From positions 1-33,111 of the forward strand of contig JAFUVB010000004.1 in NCBI GenBank assembly GCA_017471245.1: a DNA stretch of 33,111 bases, read 5' to 3'. The DNA comes from Prevotella sp. Lineage in GTDB: Bacteria > Bacteroidota > Bacteroidia > Bacteroidales > Bacteroidaceae. The translations under genes were made by a program, and so were the position numbers. Shown piece by piece: positions 1-8,651 of this stretch; the first letter of the stretch is position 1, and each line of letters opens with the position of its first letter. The notes under the pieces were generated by a model. It was not told where the DNA came from. It did not search any database and saw only the letters and a list, made by a program, of their open reading frames with translations.

Positions 1-125
1 CAAGAGTATGGTACGGCAATAAAAGGACAGCCCAATAACGAAGCAGTCTGCCGTGGGGATGGTGGGCGGATAATGCAGACGTCGTAACAAATGGAAATCG
101 TTACCAATATGGACTTGGTAACTAA
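1..125 (+). other. possible 3' tail of an upstream gene (unidentified)
   Basis: Two short open stretches run through the start of the window. Frame 1 is open from the window edge to a TAA at 85-87. Frame 3 is open from a stop at 36-38 to a TAA at 123-125 and encodes a Trp-rich peptide (LPWGWWADNADV followed by TNGNRYQYGLGN). Either could be the C-terminus of a gene whose body lies outside the window, but I recognise neither. An 8-bp perfect inverted repeat, GTTACCAA (100-107) and TTGGTAAC (115-122) with a 7-base loop, straddles the second stop codon. It may be a terminator hairpin or a protein-binding site. Confidence 0.25.
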
Positions 126-150
126 ATGACATATAACAACCAGAGAAAGA

Positions 151-377
151 GGTAACAAAGAGGTAACAAAATCCTATAAAAACGTTAAGTTTTTGCCAGT
201 TTCTTTGGTGGTAACAGAATAAATGATTAACTTTGCACTCACTAAGAAGCGTTCTTTGGAAATGTGTATAACGAGACAGAATATGTAATTCAGCTCGTTT
301 CTAAATCGTTACCCAATTACCATTCAAAATTAGGTAACAAAATGATTTCTAAAGAGTTATAAATTTCCCCGTAACAA
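151..377. repeat. GGTAACAAA-type short repeats
   Basis: GGTAACAAA occurs exactly at 151-159, 162-170 and 333-341. Close variants are at 210-218 (GGTAACAGA) and 371-377 (GTAACAA), and the inverse GTTACC is at 308-313. The first two copies are 11 bp apart. The last variant sits where the surface-protein reading frame begins, encoding its Val-Thr-Thr. Such clustering in about 230 bp of non-coding DNA is unlikely by chance, but I cannot name the element. Confidence 0.6.
204..235 (+). promoter_or_regulatory. Bacteroidetes-type promoter without an obvious gene
   Basis: The -33 element TTTG (204-207) and the -7 element TAACTTTG (228-235) are separated by 20 bp, fitting the Bacteroidetes sigma factor consensus. 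Transcription should start near 240. Nothing longer than a few codons opens before the truncated surface-protein frame at 353, so this may be the old promoter of that gene or of a lost gene. Confidence 0.55.
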
Positions 378-556
378 CCATCGGGTATAATGCATTTTCG
401 CGAACCGATATAAAAAACGTTTACATTCCTGCATCTGTTAATTATATTGATCAAAGTTTCGAATATTGTTTCAACCTCACAAGTATTGATGTTGATGTTA
501 ATAATAAAAAATATGTTAGTTTAAACTACTCATTATACTCAAAAGATAAGAAAACA
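353..556 (+). other. in-frame 5' extension of the surface protein, without a start codon
   Basis: The reading frame of the next gene stays open upstream of its first ATG as far as a TAA at 350-352. Translation of this stretch gives convincing BspA-type leucine-rich repeat sequence, for example VTTIGYNAFS and IKNVYIPASVNYIDQSF. No ATG, GTG or TTG was seen in frame here. The gene therefore appears to have lost its true start, its signal peptide and the first repeats. Alternatively this is a silent cassette joined to a start elsewhere by recombination. Confidence 0.7.
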
Positions 557-3500
557 ATGTACTGTTGTCCCGCAGGATTAAGCGGAACCTATTCTGTTAT
601 TGATGGAACCGAAATCCTTTGGGGGGCATTTATTGGATGTATTAAAATTACGTCCATTATATTGCCAAAAACTATCAAAACTATTAGTGATAGTTGTTTC
701 TCTGGCTGTGAAAAACTACAGGAAATTGAATTTCCAAACTCTGTTGTTGAAATTGGCGCATACATCTTTAGTAATTGTAAAAGCCTGTCTACAATAAACT
801 CGTATATACAAGAACCATTCACAATTCCTGAATTAATAGATTCTTATAGTGGAAGCACATTTTATGAGAAAACACGTTTAATTGTACCCTTAGGTTGTGT
901 TTCAAAATATAGACAAATTAAATACTGGAATAACTTTCAAATAATAGAAGAAAGGAAAAACAATGAGTATAGTGTCAACATCACTTCATCAGGTAATGGG
1001 AGCGTAACATACAACAGCACTTCTGTTAAGAATAAAACGCAGTCGTTTACCGTGAACGAAGGTTCTTCGGCTACACTTACATTCACACCAGACAACGGAT
1101 ATAGGCTTGCAAGCGTGAAGGTAGGAAGTAAGGATGTAACATCAAGTGTTTCGAACAACAAATACACCATCAGCAATATCTCTGCCAATACAACTGTAAG
1201 CGTTACCTTTGAGGCGATTCCCGTTACCACCTATACACTGAGCATAACTGCATCGGGAAATGGAAGCGTAACATACAACAGCACCTCAGTTAAGAATAAA
1301 ACGCAGTCGTTTACTGTGAACGAAGGAACTTCGGCTACACTTACATTCACACCAGACAACGGATATAGGCTTGCAAGCGTGAAGGTAGGAAGTAAGGATG
1401 TAACATCAAATGTTTCGAACAACAAATACACCATCAGCAATATCTCTGCCAATACAACTGTAAGCGTTACCTTTGAGGCGATTCCCGTTACCACCTATAC
1501 ACTGAGCATAACATCTTCTGGCAACGGTTATGCAAAATATATAAGCAAGACTGTGAGGAATACTACTGAGAGTTTTTCAGAGAAAGAGGGCACATATAGC
1601 ACGGTTTTCTTCTATCCCGATGATGGATACCGTATTAAGTGTGTAAAAGTGAATAATGCAGATATAACCTCCGTCTTATCAGGTAACAACTACACGGTTA
1701 CGGTAATGTCTAACACTACAATAATCGTTATATTTGAAGCTATTCCTGTCGCAACTCACAAGCTAAGCATTGCCGTAACAGGACGAGGATCTGTAGGCAT
1801 AAAGAGCAATACCATATCAGGAAATGGAACACTGTCGGGCTCTGCTATTATCTACGAAGCCCCCAATGGATCTTCTGCAACACTTACATTTACCCCCGAA
1901 GATGGCTATACTCTGAAAAGTGTGAAAGAGAACGGAACAGACGTATCTGCAAAGTTGACCAACAATGAATATACATTGAGCAACATTTCTTCAGACATTA
2001 CCATAGAAGTGATATTCGAGAAAATGGAACAAGCCATTGACATAGAGAAATACTTATCAGCAATGTTCACCGGCGGTTCTATGACCCAGGTAAACAAACG
2101 CCTAAATTCGGGAAGCCAGTTGAATTGGAGATTCACCAACAACAGCGAAGCCGACGTCACCCTGAAGAGTTTACAGTTGATTGACGGACAAACCAATGAA
2201 GCCGGAAATATAATGAATGTTGATAAAGTCGTTGAGGCAAATGCATCTGTATCATATACAACTACCATTGGTTTGTCAGGTATCGGAATTCCTGTTACAT
2301 GCAGGTTCAGATACGAATATAATGGAAACGAATACTCCATTGATGCCATATATAAAGAATTGACTATACCTGAAACATCATATTCACTGTCAATCAAATG
2401 CTCCGGCAATGGATATGCCTCATATAACAACTCTACCATACGTAATACAACATCTAAATTTACGGTTAAGAAGGGTGAATCGGCAACAGTATCATTCACT
2501 TCGGGATCTGATAATTATCTCAAGAATGTGACGGTGGATAATAAAAACGTCACTTCGAATGTGATAAATGGGAAATACACCATTAGCAGCATGTCATCGG
2601 ATGTGACAATCAGTGCTGAATTTGAAGAAATTCCCAAATCCGTTGCTTACGAAGATGTGAATTATAACGTGACATCCTATGACAAGAAGACGGTGAGCGT
2701 GGCAAGCGGCAGTTATGGAAAAGTGCTGACTGTTCCAGAATCATTTACCAAAGATGGTGTTACATGGCAAGTGGATGGCATAGAAAAGGATGCGCTGAAA
2801 GGAAACACCACATTAGCAGCTGTTGAATGGTATCCGTCAGTAGCTTTCACAGAGAAGCCAGAGAACCGTAACCTGCTGCTCTATGTATCGAGTGAACAAT
2901 TGGCACCTTCTGATATCAGGAACGTGATTGTAGGAAATACCGCGAAAAGCATTACTCTCAGCGATGCCACAAGCGGCAACGACTTCTATTGTCCGCGCGA
3001 ATTCACTGCCACAAACATCAGGTATGTACACTCTTACCGCATGAAGACCGGTATCGGCGAGAGCAGAGGATGGGAAACGATAGCACTGCCCTTTGATGTT
3101 CAAAAAATAAGCCATGCAAGCAAAGGCGAAATAGTTCCTTTTGCAAAATGGAACAATTCAACCACCACAAAACCGTTCTGGCTCTACGAAATGGGGAACA
3201 GCGGTTTCATTGAGGCAGATGCCATCATGGCGAATACTCCTTATATCATCAGCATGCCGAACAACGATCAATATCAAGATGGCTATTGCCTGAACGGAAC
3301 TGTCACCTTTGAAGCGAACAACGTGAAAGTGAAAAGAAGCGACGAGCTGAACAAGTCGGGAAACAGCACACGCACCTTTGTACCAAACTTTAGCTACATG
3401 CAGAAAAGCAACAGTGTATATGCGCTGAACGTAAACAATGAGTATGAGAACGACAGCAGCGGTTTTTCAGAAGGCAGCAGGTTTATTCTCAACAGCCGAA

Positions 3501-3727
3501 GCATTCATCCTTTTGAAGCATATTTCGAGGCAAACGACACAAATGCAAAGCCGTCGTTTGACATATTTGAGGATGTCTCAACGGATATAAGAGGAGTGAG
3601 AGAACTGATCGACATATCTAAAAATAACAGGATTTTCAATATCAACGGTCAGCAAATGAATGAGAATGTAAACAGTCTGCCTTCTGGCATCTATATCATT
3701 AACGGCAAGAAAACAATCATCAGATAA
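557..3727 (+). CDS. BspA-like LRR / InlB B-repeat surface protein, 5'-truncated
   Basis: A 1056-residue product from the first ATG, which is probably not the native start because repeat-like sequence continues upstream in frame. Order of parts: BspA-type LRR_5 repeats (about 10-130, for example TISDSCFSGCEKLQEIEFP); four InlB/Listeria-Bacteroides B-repeats of about 88 residues (about 138-490), the first two nearly identical; an unrecognised beta-rich region (about 495-610); a fifth B-repeat (about 612-695); a long region seen in Prevotella surface proteins; and a C-terminus ending SGIYIINGKKTIIR. That ending resembles the last strands of type IX secretion sorting domains. The family is secreted, surface-anchored and implicated in adhesion. 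No signal peptide is encoded in the window, so expression is doubtful. The stop TAA overlaps the ATG of the next gene by one base. Confidence 0.8.
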   Translation: MYCCPAGLSGTYSVIDGTEILWGAFIGCIKITSIILPKTIKTISDSCFSGCEKLQEIEFPNSVVEIGAYIFSNCKSLSTINSYIQEPFTIPELIDSYSGSTFYEKTRLIVPLGCVSKYRQIKYWNNFQIIEERKNNEYSVNITSSGNGSVTYNSTSVKNKTQSFTVNEGSSATLTFTPDNGYRLASVKVGSKDVTSSVSNNKYTISNISANTTVSVTFEAIPVTTYTLSITASGNGSVTYNSTSVKNKTQSFTVNEGTSATLTFTPDNGYRLASVKVGSKDVTSNVSNNKYTISNISANTTVSVTFEAIPVTTYTLSITSSGNGYAKYISKTVRNTTESFSEKEGTYSTVFFYPDDGYRIKCVKVNNADITSVLSGNNYTVTVMSNTTIIVIFEAIPVATHKLSIAVTGRGSVGIKSNTISGNGTLSGSAIIYEAPNGSSATLTFTPEDGYTLKSVKENGTDVSAKLTNNEYTLSNISSDITIEVIFEKMEQAIDIEKYLSAMFTGGSMTQVNKRLNSGSQLNWRFTNNSEADVTLKSLQLIDGQTNEAGNIMNVDKVVEANASVSYTTTIGLSGIGIPVTCRFRYEYNGNEYSIDAIYKELTIPETSYSLSIKCSGNGYASYNNSTIRNTTSKFTVKKGESATVSFTSGSDNYLKNVTVDNKNVTSNVINGKYTISSMSSDVTISAEFEEIPKSVAYEDVNYNVTSYDKKTVSVASGSYGKVLTVPESFTKDGVTWQVDGIEKDALKGNTTLAAVEWYPSVAFTEKPENRNLLLYVSSEQLAPSDIRNVIVGNTAKSITLSDATSGNDFYCPREFTATNIRYVHSYRMKTGIGESRGWETIALPFDVQKISHASKGEIVPFAKWNNSTTTKPFWLYEMGNSGFIEADAIMANTPYIISMPNNDQYQDGYCLNGTVTFEANNVKVKRSDELNKSGNSTRTFVPNFSYMQKSNSVYALNVNNEYENDSSGFSEGSRFILNSRSIHPFEAYFEANDTNAKPSFDIFEDVSTDIRGVRELIDISKNNRIFNINGQQMNENVNSLPSGIYIINGKKTIIR
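967..1494 (+). repeat. 2 x 264-bp tandem repeat encoding InlB B-repeats
   Basis: Two adjacent 264-bp copies (967-1230 and 1231-1494) are almost identical at DNA level from about position 1000, so each encodes the same 88-residue B-repeat with very few changes. The next copies (from 1495) are far more diverged. This suggests recent duplication or gene conversion and a site where repeat number can change by slippage or recombination. Confidence 0.85.
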
Positions 3728-4662
3728 TGGAAAAAACATTCAAAACTATTGCATTATCAATGCTTTTGCTATGGGGAACCGGCATTGCTTCGGCTCAAGA
3801 CATAGAAATCAAGGACTTTGAACGGAATTACACAAGCTTAATTGCCAGCATGAACCCGGTGAATGATAATGCAGGTGAAGCTTGCGCTATCATTCGTTTC
3901 TCGGTAAGAGACACATCTTTCGTCATTGAACCTAACCTCGGAGTGGTGAAAAGAATCAACAAACCTGGTGAGATCCTATTATATGTTCCCAAAGGAACAA
4001 AGCGAATCACTGTGAGACACAAGAAAATGATGCCTCTGAGAGACTACGACATACCCGAAACAATTGAATCCAAGACAACGTATGATGCCGTGCTGACCCT
4101 CAGCGAAACTGCTATTGCACGGCAAAAGGCAAACAAGAATCACAACGTCTTTATTGGAGCCGGTTTCAATATTCTCTCTATTTCGGGACCATCGGCATCA
4201 ATTGGATTCGATATCAACCATCATGTGACAGAAATCTCAGTAGTCTATGGAATGAACAAAACAGGCGATTTGTATTTCTATGACAAGGCTAATACGCTGA
4301 AAGCCGTATGGAACTACAACGCTTTAAGAACAAGTCTGCGCTATGGATATGACTTTCAGCCTACTGACTTTTTAGGCATTATGCCGCAATTAGGCGTAGC
4401 AGTGAACATGTTTACTGGCAGTGACGGTGAAGAATCGAGGATTAGAACAGAGAATTATAAGAAGGCATCCTCGGTATCTGCGTTGGCAGCATTGCGATTC
4501 ACAATCTCGTTTAGCAACAATTTCAAGATCCAGCTGACACCTGAATATGATTTTGGAGTGATGGAGAGCAACAACTGCGAGCTTGTTTGCGAATACGACA
4601 GTACGTTCAAGAGCTGGACAAACGGATTTAACATCAATCTCGGTTTAATCATCTTCTTCTGA
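3727..4662 (+). CDS. secreted protein with putative C-terminal beta-barrel
   Basis: 311 residues with a clear Sec signal peptide (MEKTFKTIALSMLLLWGTGIASAQ, cleavage after ASA). The mature N-terminal part (about 25-130) is a beta-rich module reading like a PEGA-type or surface-protein stalk domain (GEILLYVPKGTKRITVRHKK). The C-terminal half alternates polar and hydrophobic residues (GFNILSISG, YGYDFQPTDF, LGVAVNMFTG) and ends in hydrophobic LGLIIFF, as outer-membrane barrels do. I do not recognise a named family. The start overlaps the stop of the preceding surface-protein gene as TAATG, so translation is probably coupled and the products may work together at the cell surface. Confidence 0.75.
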   Translation: MEKTFKTIALSMLLLWGTGIASAQDIEIKDFERNYTSLIASMNPVNDNAGEACAIIRFSVRDTSFVIEPNLGVVKRINKPGEILLYVPKGTKRITVRHKKMMPLRDYDIPETIESKTTYDAVLTLSETAIARQKANKNHNVFIGAGFNILSISGPSASIGFDINHHVTEISVVYGMNKTGDLYFYDKANTLKAVWNYNALRTSLRYGYDFQPTDFLGIMPQLGVAVNMFTGSDGEESRIRTENYKKASSVSALAALRFTISFSNNFKIQLTPEYDFGVMESNNCELVCEYDSTFKSWTNGFNINLGLIIFF

Positions 4663-4667
4663 AAAAT

Positions 4668-5099
4668 ATGAAAAGAACACTTTTATACACATGCATCACA
4701 TCGATCTTGATTGCCGTCAGTGCTTGCAGCGAGGTTGGCGACATAGATGGAATTATCGTAAACAAAGAAAAATCGGAAATGGCTACTTACGCATTGTCTG
4801 TAGATGTTGCCTTCATCGAGTTTGCTGCTGAAGGAGAGAGCAAGGCTTTCCACATAACGACCACCACGTCATGGCAGATAACAGCTCCAGCATGGTGCCA
4901 ATTATCTACAACGTCTGGCACAGGAAATGCAACAATAACCATCTCCACATCGGAAAACAATACCGGCGAGCATCGCAATGATAACATCATCATAGCAGGA
5001 AAAAATGCAAACACCATCACGATTCCTGCAAGACAAAATGCAAAGAACGTGACTTCAGATATTCCACAAGGCAACGACAACCTTACGCCACAGTATTAA
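4668..5099 (+). CDS. BACON-domain lipoprotein
   Basis: 143 residues. The N-terminus is a lipoprotein signal with lipobox VSAC, so the mature protein starts at Cys 20 and is lipid-anchored. Residues about 40-130 form one BACON-type beta-sandwich, recognisable from FAAEGESKAFHITTTTSWQI, then PAWCQLSTTSGTGNATITIS, then an RNDNIIIAGK strand ending in ITIPARQNA. BACON modules occur in Bacteroidetes surface proteins and are thought to bind glycans or act as spacers; no enzyme domain follows. The gene starts 5 bases after the preceding gene and is probably the last of a three-gene surface cassette. Confidence 0.8.
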   Translation: MKRTLLYTCITSILIAVSACSEVGDIDGIIVNKEKSEMATYALSVDVAFIEFAAEGESKAFHITTTTSWQITAPAWCQLSTTSGTGNATITISTSENNTGEHRNDNIIIAGKNANTITIPARQNAKNVTSDIPQGNDNLTPQY

Positions 5100-5124
5100 T
5101 GCAGCAATGGAAATCCTTTGGTTT

Positions 5125-6015
5125 TCACTGATACACATAATAATACCAATAGGTATTGCCATAGACATCGCGGGCAGAGGTCTGACTGATATCCTTGCTA
5201 CTGCCATTCACCAGCTTCAGGAAATCCTCATAGTCGGCATCCACTACTGAATCATAATAGGTTATCACGCGATTTGAACGCTTATGCGTATATAAGGTCA
5301 GTGCTTCCTTGTAATGTTTCGGCAATGTGGACGAAGAAATATCATAATACTTTGTAACCGATTTGGCAAAAGCATCCAACTGTTTGTCAAGCAACAACCC
5401 GCACAGACGGTAGTCAACGGACTGCTTGTCTTCTGCCAAACGCCTGATTTGCTCTAACGGCAAGAACCATTGCTCAGTCGAAGAGTCGGGATACAGGATG
5501 GCAGAACCACCTTTCACCATTGGATATTGAAACAGTTTGTCGCCCAACTGATGATTCTTTTCAAGCGCATAAGCGCGTAGCATGACCAGATCGCGGTTGG
5601 TTGTCCTCGACTTTTTTCCTACAAGAAGCGCCCTGTCTGTCTTTCCTTCTAAGAGCAAACGCTCAGTGCGAAGGCGATAATGATGCACATCGCTCGTATC
5701 TGTCAATGACAACGCCATGCTGAGAATGATGCATATCGTGAGTAAGCAAATCCAAAACGTGTGAAGATTCCATGGGATTCGGTGCAGGAACACCTTATAT
5801 ATAATATATAATATAAATGCTGCGACCGCGGTGATGAATAATGAAACAGGTACACGATGGAAACCTGCGACACTGCCGAAGAGCTGTTGCCACACATAAG
5901 CCAGCATGTCTGCCTGCGCAAAGCAGGTGTACAGAATCACCGTGATGCAGAAAACGATAGCACAAACCGCCTTCATGGCGGCTGTGCTATTCACGTTTTT
6001 GATGAAACTATTCAA
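5125..6015 (-). CDS. DUF6057-like membrane protein
   Basis: 296 residues. Three hydrophobic segments lie near the N-terminus (about 14-34, 50-73 and 85-105), followed by a soluble helical domain of about 190 residues with TPR-like character (DRALLVGKKSRTTNRDLVMLRAYALEKNHQLGDKLF). The closest family I can name is the Bacteroidetes DUF6057 group; the function is unknown. The frame opens with TTG at 6015, one base after the branching-enzyme stop. An ATG 13 codons further in (5976) is an alternative start just before the first membrane segment. The gene is probably co-transcribed with glgB and the yhcH-family gene. Confidence 0.7.
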   Translation of the reverse strand: MNSFIKNVNSTAAMKAVCAIVFCITVILYTCFAQADMLAYVWQQLFGSVAGFHRVPVSLFITAVAAFILYIIYKVFLHRIPWNLHTFWICLLTICIILSMALSLTDTSDVHHYRLRTERLLLEGKTDRALLVGKKSRTTNRDLVMLRAYALEKNHQLGDKLFQYPMVKGGSAILYPDSSTEQWFLPLEQIRRLAEDKQSVDYRLCGLLLDKQLDAFAKSVTKYYDISSSTLPKHYKEALTLYTHKRSNRVITYYDSVVDADYEDFLKLVNGSSKDISQTSARDVYGNTYWYYYVYQ

Positions 6016-6016
6016 T

Positions 6017-8083
6017 TCAATTCTTTTTTAGGACTACGGCGGAACGTGCCGGCACGTAGAGTTTCAGCCACTCCTTGTGATCTTCTACGTAAAGAGGATC
6101 ATAGTTGGTGAAATGTGTCATACTATCATCAGCAAAGCCATTGCCGCCGAAATCCTTTGAGTCTGTATTCAAAACCACATCATAACTGCCAGTAGGAACC
6201 AGCAATCCATAGTCTGTCCACGACTGCGTTGGGGAGAAATTGAATACGAAAAGCAAATCGCCGCGCATAAATGCCAGCAGCTGGTCGCCGTCGTTATGCC
6301 AGATCTCCTGCACTGGCGTGTTCTGGAAACCCTTCTGACTCTTGATCACCTTGAGCATCTCACGGTCGAAATCGCCCAACCAATGATAGCACAGATCCTT
6401 GTTATCTACCAGGTTCCACTGACGACGGGCGTATTTATGGCTCCATCCGTTGCCCTCACGGGGAAAGTCGATCCACTCTGGATGACCGAACTCATTACCC
6501 ATGAAGTTCAGGTAACCGCCATTAATGGCAGCCGCTGTCACCAGTCGGATCATCTTGTGAAGTGCTATTCCACGTCGCGCCGTTTCGTTTTCGTCACCTT
6601 TTTTGAAATGCCAGTACATGTCAGCATCTATCAATCGGAAGATGATAGTCTTGTCGCCAACCAGCGCCTGATCATGACTTTCGCAATAAGAGATGGTCTT
6701 TTCGTCTGGTCGGCGGTTCTTCACCTCCCAGAAAATAGAGCTCGGTTTCCAGTTCTCATCTGAAACTTCCTTGATGGTCTTGATCCAATAGTCGGGAATA
6801 TTCATTGCCATGCGGTAGTCGAACCCAAAACCGCCATCCTCGAAGCGTGCAGCTAACCCCGGCATACCGCTCACTTCCTCGGCAATGGTGATGGCATTCT
6901 TGTTGACTTCATGTATCAAAAGATTTGCCAAAGTGAGATAACAAATGGCATTATCATCCTCATGACCGTTGAAATAATCTCCATAGTTGGTGAATGCCTC
7001 ACCTAACCCGTGACTATAATACAGCATTGAGGTGACACCGTCGAAGCGGAACCCGTCGAAATGGAATTCTTCCATCCAGTATTTACAGTTGGAGAGCAGG
7101 AAATGGATTACATCATCCTTGCCATAGTCGAAGCAAAGGCTGTCCCATGCGGGATGTTCATGGCGGTCGCCAGGATAGAAAAACTGGTTGGGATCACCTG
7201 CAAGATTGCCAAGACCTTCCACCTCGTTCTTCACTGCGTGCGAATGCACGATGTCCATAATCACGGCAATGCCGTTTTGATGTGCCTCGTCGATGAGAGC
7301 CTTCAGCTCTTCGGGAGTGCCGAAACGGCTGCTGGCAGCGAAGAAAGAACTGACGTGATATCCGAAAGAGCCGTAATAGGGATGCTCCTGAATGGCCATG
7401 ATCTGAATGCAGTTATAGCCATCCTTGATGATACGTGGCAGCACGTTGTCCTTGAACTCAGTATATGATCCCACTTTCTCAGCATCCTGCCCCATACCGA
7501 TGTGGCACTCATAGATCAGCAGAGGGTTCTTGTCGGGACGGAATTGCTTTTTCTTCCATTCGTAAGGCACTTTGGGATTCCATACTTGTGCAGAGAAAAT
7601 CTTCGTTTCCTCATCTTGCACAACGCGTTGAGCCCATGCCGGGATGCGTTCTCCGTCTCCACCGTTCCAATAAACATGCATCTTGAACAGGTCACCATGC
7701 TTCATTGCCTTTGCAGGAAGCTTCAATTCCCAGTTGCCAGTACCTTCAATACGCTTTGCTTTGTACTTCTCGTCTTCTTGCCAATTGTTGAAATCGCCAA
7801 CAAGATATATGTCGGTGGCATTCGGTGCCCACTCTCGGAACACCCATCCACGGGCTGTTTTGTGCAGTCCGAAATACTCATAGCCGTTAGCAAAGTCAAC
7901 CAACGAGGTCTTTCCGTTACGAGTCAGCTGGTTGAGTTTCCACAAAGCATGGTCGTGGCGACCTGTTATTGCCTGCTCAAACGGTTCCAGATAAGGATCA
8001 TTTTTCACCAAACCGATGTGCACCGGCTTCCTTGCCGCAGCCTTTTTTCTTGCTGGGGCCTGGTCTTTTTTTGTAGTAGTCAT
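6017..8083 (-). CDS. glgB: 1,4-alpha-glucan (glycogen) branching enzyme
   Basis: 688 residues. It transfers short alpha-1,4-glucan chains to 6-hydroxyls, making the branches of glycogen in the cytoplasm. After a Lys/Ala-rich N-terminal tail comes a CBM48-type domain (about 60-165, REWAPNATDIYLVGDFNNW), the GH13 barrel (about 190-540) and a C-terminal all-beta domain (about 580-685). Catalytic residues visible: nucleophile D348 in DGFRFDGV, the acid/base glutamate in AEEVSG (402-403) and D471 in ESHDQ. The sequence resembles the eukaryote-like branching enzymes (NGYEYFGLHKTARGWVFREW) common in Bacteroidetes. It lies 5 bases after the yhcH-family gene and 1 base before the DUF6057 gene; no other glycogen genes are in view. 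Confidence 0.95.
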   Translation of the reverse strand: MTTTKKDQAPARKKAAARKPVHIGLVKNDPYLEPFEQAITGRHDHALWKLNQLTRNGKTSLVDFANGYEYFGLHKTARGWVFREWAPNATDIYLVGDFNNWQEDEKYKAKRIEGTGNWELKLPAKAMKHGDLFKMHVYWNGGDGERIPAWAQRVVQDEETKIFSAQVWNPKVPYEWKKKQFRPDKNPLLIYECHIGMGQDAEKVGSYTEFKDNVLPRIIKDGYNCIQIMAIQEHPYYGSFGYHVSSFFAASSRFGTPEELKALIDEAHQNGIAVIMDIVHSHAVKNEVEGLGNLAGDPNQFFYPGDRHEHPAWDSLCFDYGKDDVIHFLLSNCKYWMEEFHFDGFRFDGVTSMLYYSHGLGEAFTNYGDYFNGHEDDNAICYLTLANLLIHEVNKNAITIAEEVSGMPGLAARFEDGGFGFDYRMAMNIPDYWIKTIKEVSDENWKPSSIFWEVKNRRPDEKTISYCESHDQALVGDKTIIFRLIDADMYWHFKKGDENETARRGIALHKMIRLVTAAAINGGYLNFMGNEFGHPEWIDFPREGNGWSHKYARRQWNLVDNKDLCYHWLGDFDREMLKVIKSQKGFQNTPVQEIWHNDGDQLLAFMRGDLLFVFNFSPTQSWTDYGLLVPTGSYDVVLNTDSKDFGGNGFADDSMTHFTNYDPLYVEDHKEWLKLYVPARSAVVLKKN

Positions 8084-8088
8084 AATTG

Positions 8089-8532
8089 TTATGCCTTTAC
8101 TTTGAAAATCGCCTTTTTGATTTCCGGCTCATCAGAAATACAAGGGGCATGACCGTCTTGTGGAAAGAAGATGGCAAACTCACCAGGTTTGCATGTCACG
8201 TACGTATCAGCCATACCTTCGTATTTGATAATGTCCTTTTCGGCATTGTATTCAAGCTCCGGAAGACTGCACAATGGAGTGTATCCATAAGTCTCGCACG
8301 TGCTCAGCGGAATCTGTATATCAATCATCCGGCGGTGGGTTTCCAGCTTTGCATCTTCCTTGCTTTTGCCCTTCGCCACCTGTATGTTCACGAAGAGATC
8401 GTCGCCGCAGATGGGATGCTTTCCCTCTTCCATGGCGGCAAGGTCGTTGTTTTTGATGAACTCCACCACGTTCTTGAAGAGCGGGTTCAGTGATTCGTAG
8501 CATGCGAGTTTGTCGAGTGTGTCAATAATCAT
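8089..8532 (-). CDS. YhcH/YjgK/YiaL family protein
   Basis: 147 residues, the usual length for this single-domain cupin-like family (DUF386, which includes the EbgC beta-galactosidase subunit and E. coli YhcH/YiaL). Typical features are the opening MIIDTLDKLACYESLNP, the GKHPICGDDLFVNIQ strand with ETHRRMIDIQIPL, and the closing GEFAIFFPQDGHAPCI, whose His/Glu/Asp residues form the likely metal site. The family is linked to sugar metabolism, possibly anomer or sialic-acid handling; the substrate here is unknown. It is the first gene of a tight operon with glgB, which fits a carbohydrate role. Confidence 0.9.
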   Translation of the reverse strand: MIIDTLDKLACYESLNPLFKNVVEFIKNNDLAAMEEGKHPICGDDLFVNIQVAKGKSKEDAKLETHRRMIDIQIPLSTCETYGYTPLCSLPELEYNAEKDIIKYEGMADTYVTCKPGEFAIFFPQDGHAPCISDEPEIKKAIFKVKA

Positions 8533-8651
8533 ATCGCTTTCTGTAATTAAAATGTTATTAACTTATTCTTGTTTAAATTATTATCCTATATCATTTTGAT
8601 TATTATCCTTTGCAATAATATGAGGTGCCGGAAGAACAGATGACGGGCAAC
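8533..8651. other. AT-rich gap with a short 22-bp-spaced repeat pair
   Basis: The gap between the MORN gene and the yhcH-family gene is AT-rich. ATTATCCT occurs at 8580-8587 and again at 8602-8609, exactly 22 bp apart, the same period as the larger arrays elsewhere in the window. Only two copies are present, so chance is not excluded. I see no clear TAnnTTTG box for the yhcH gene. Confidence 0.35.

Noticed and set aside
5857-6111. 84-codon plus-strand ORF across the glgB/DUF6057 junction
   Set aside because: It lies opposite two genes on the minus strand and has no recognisable domain.
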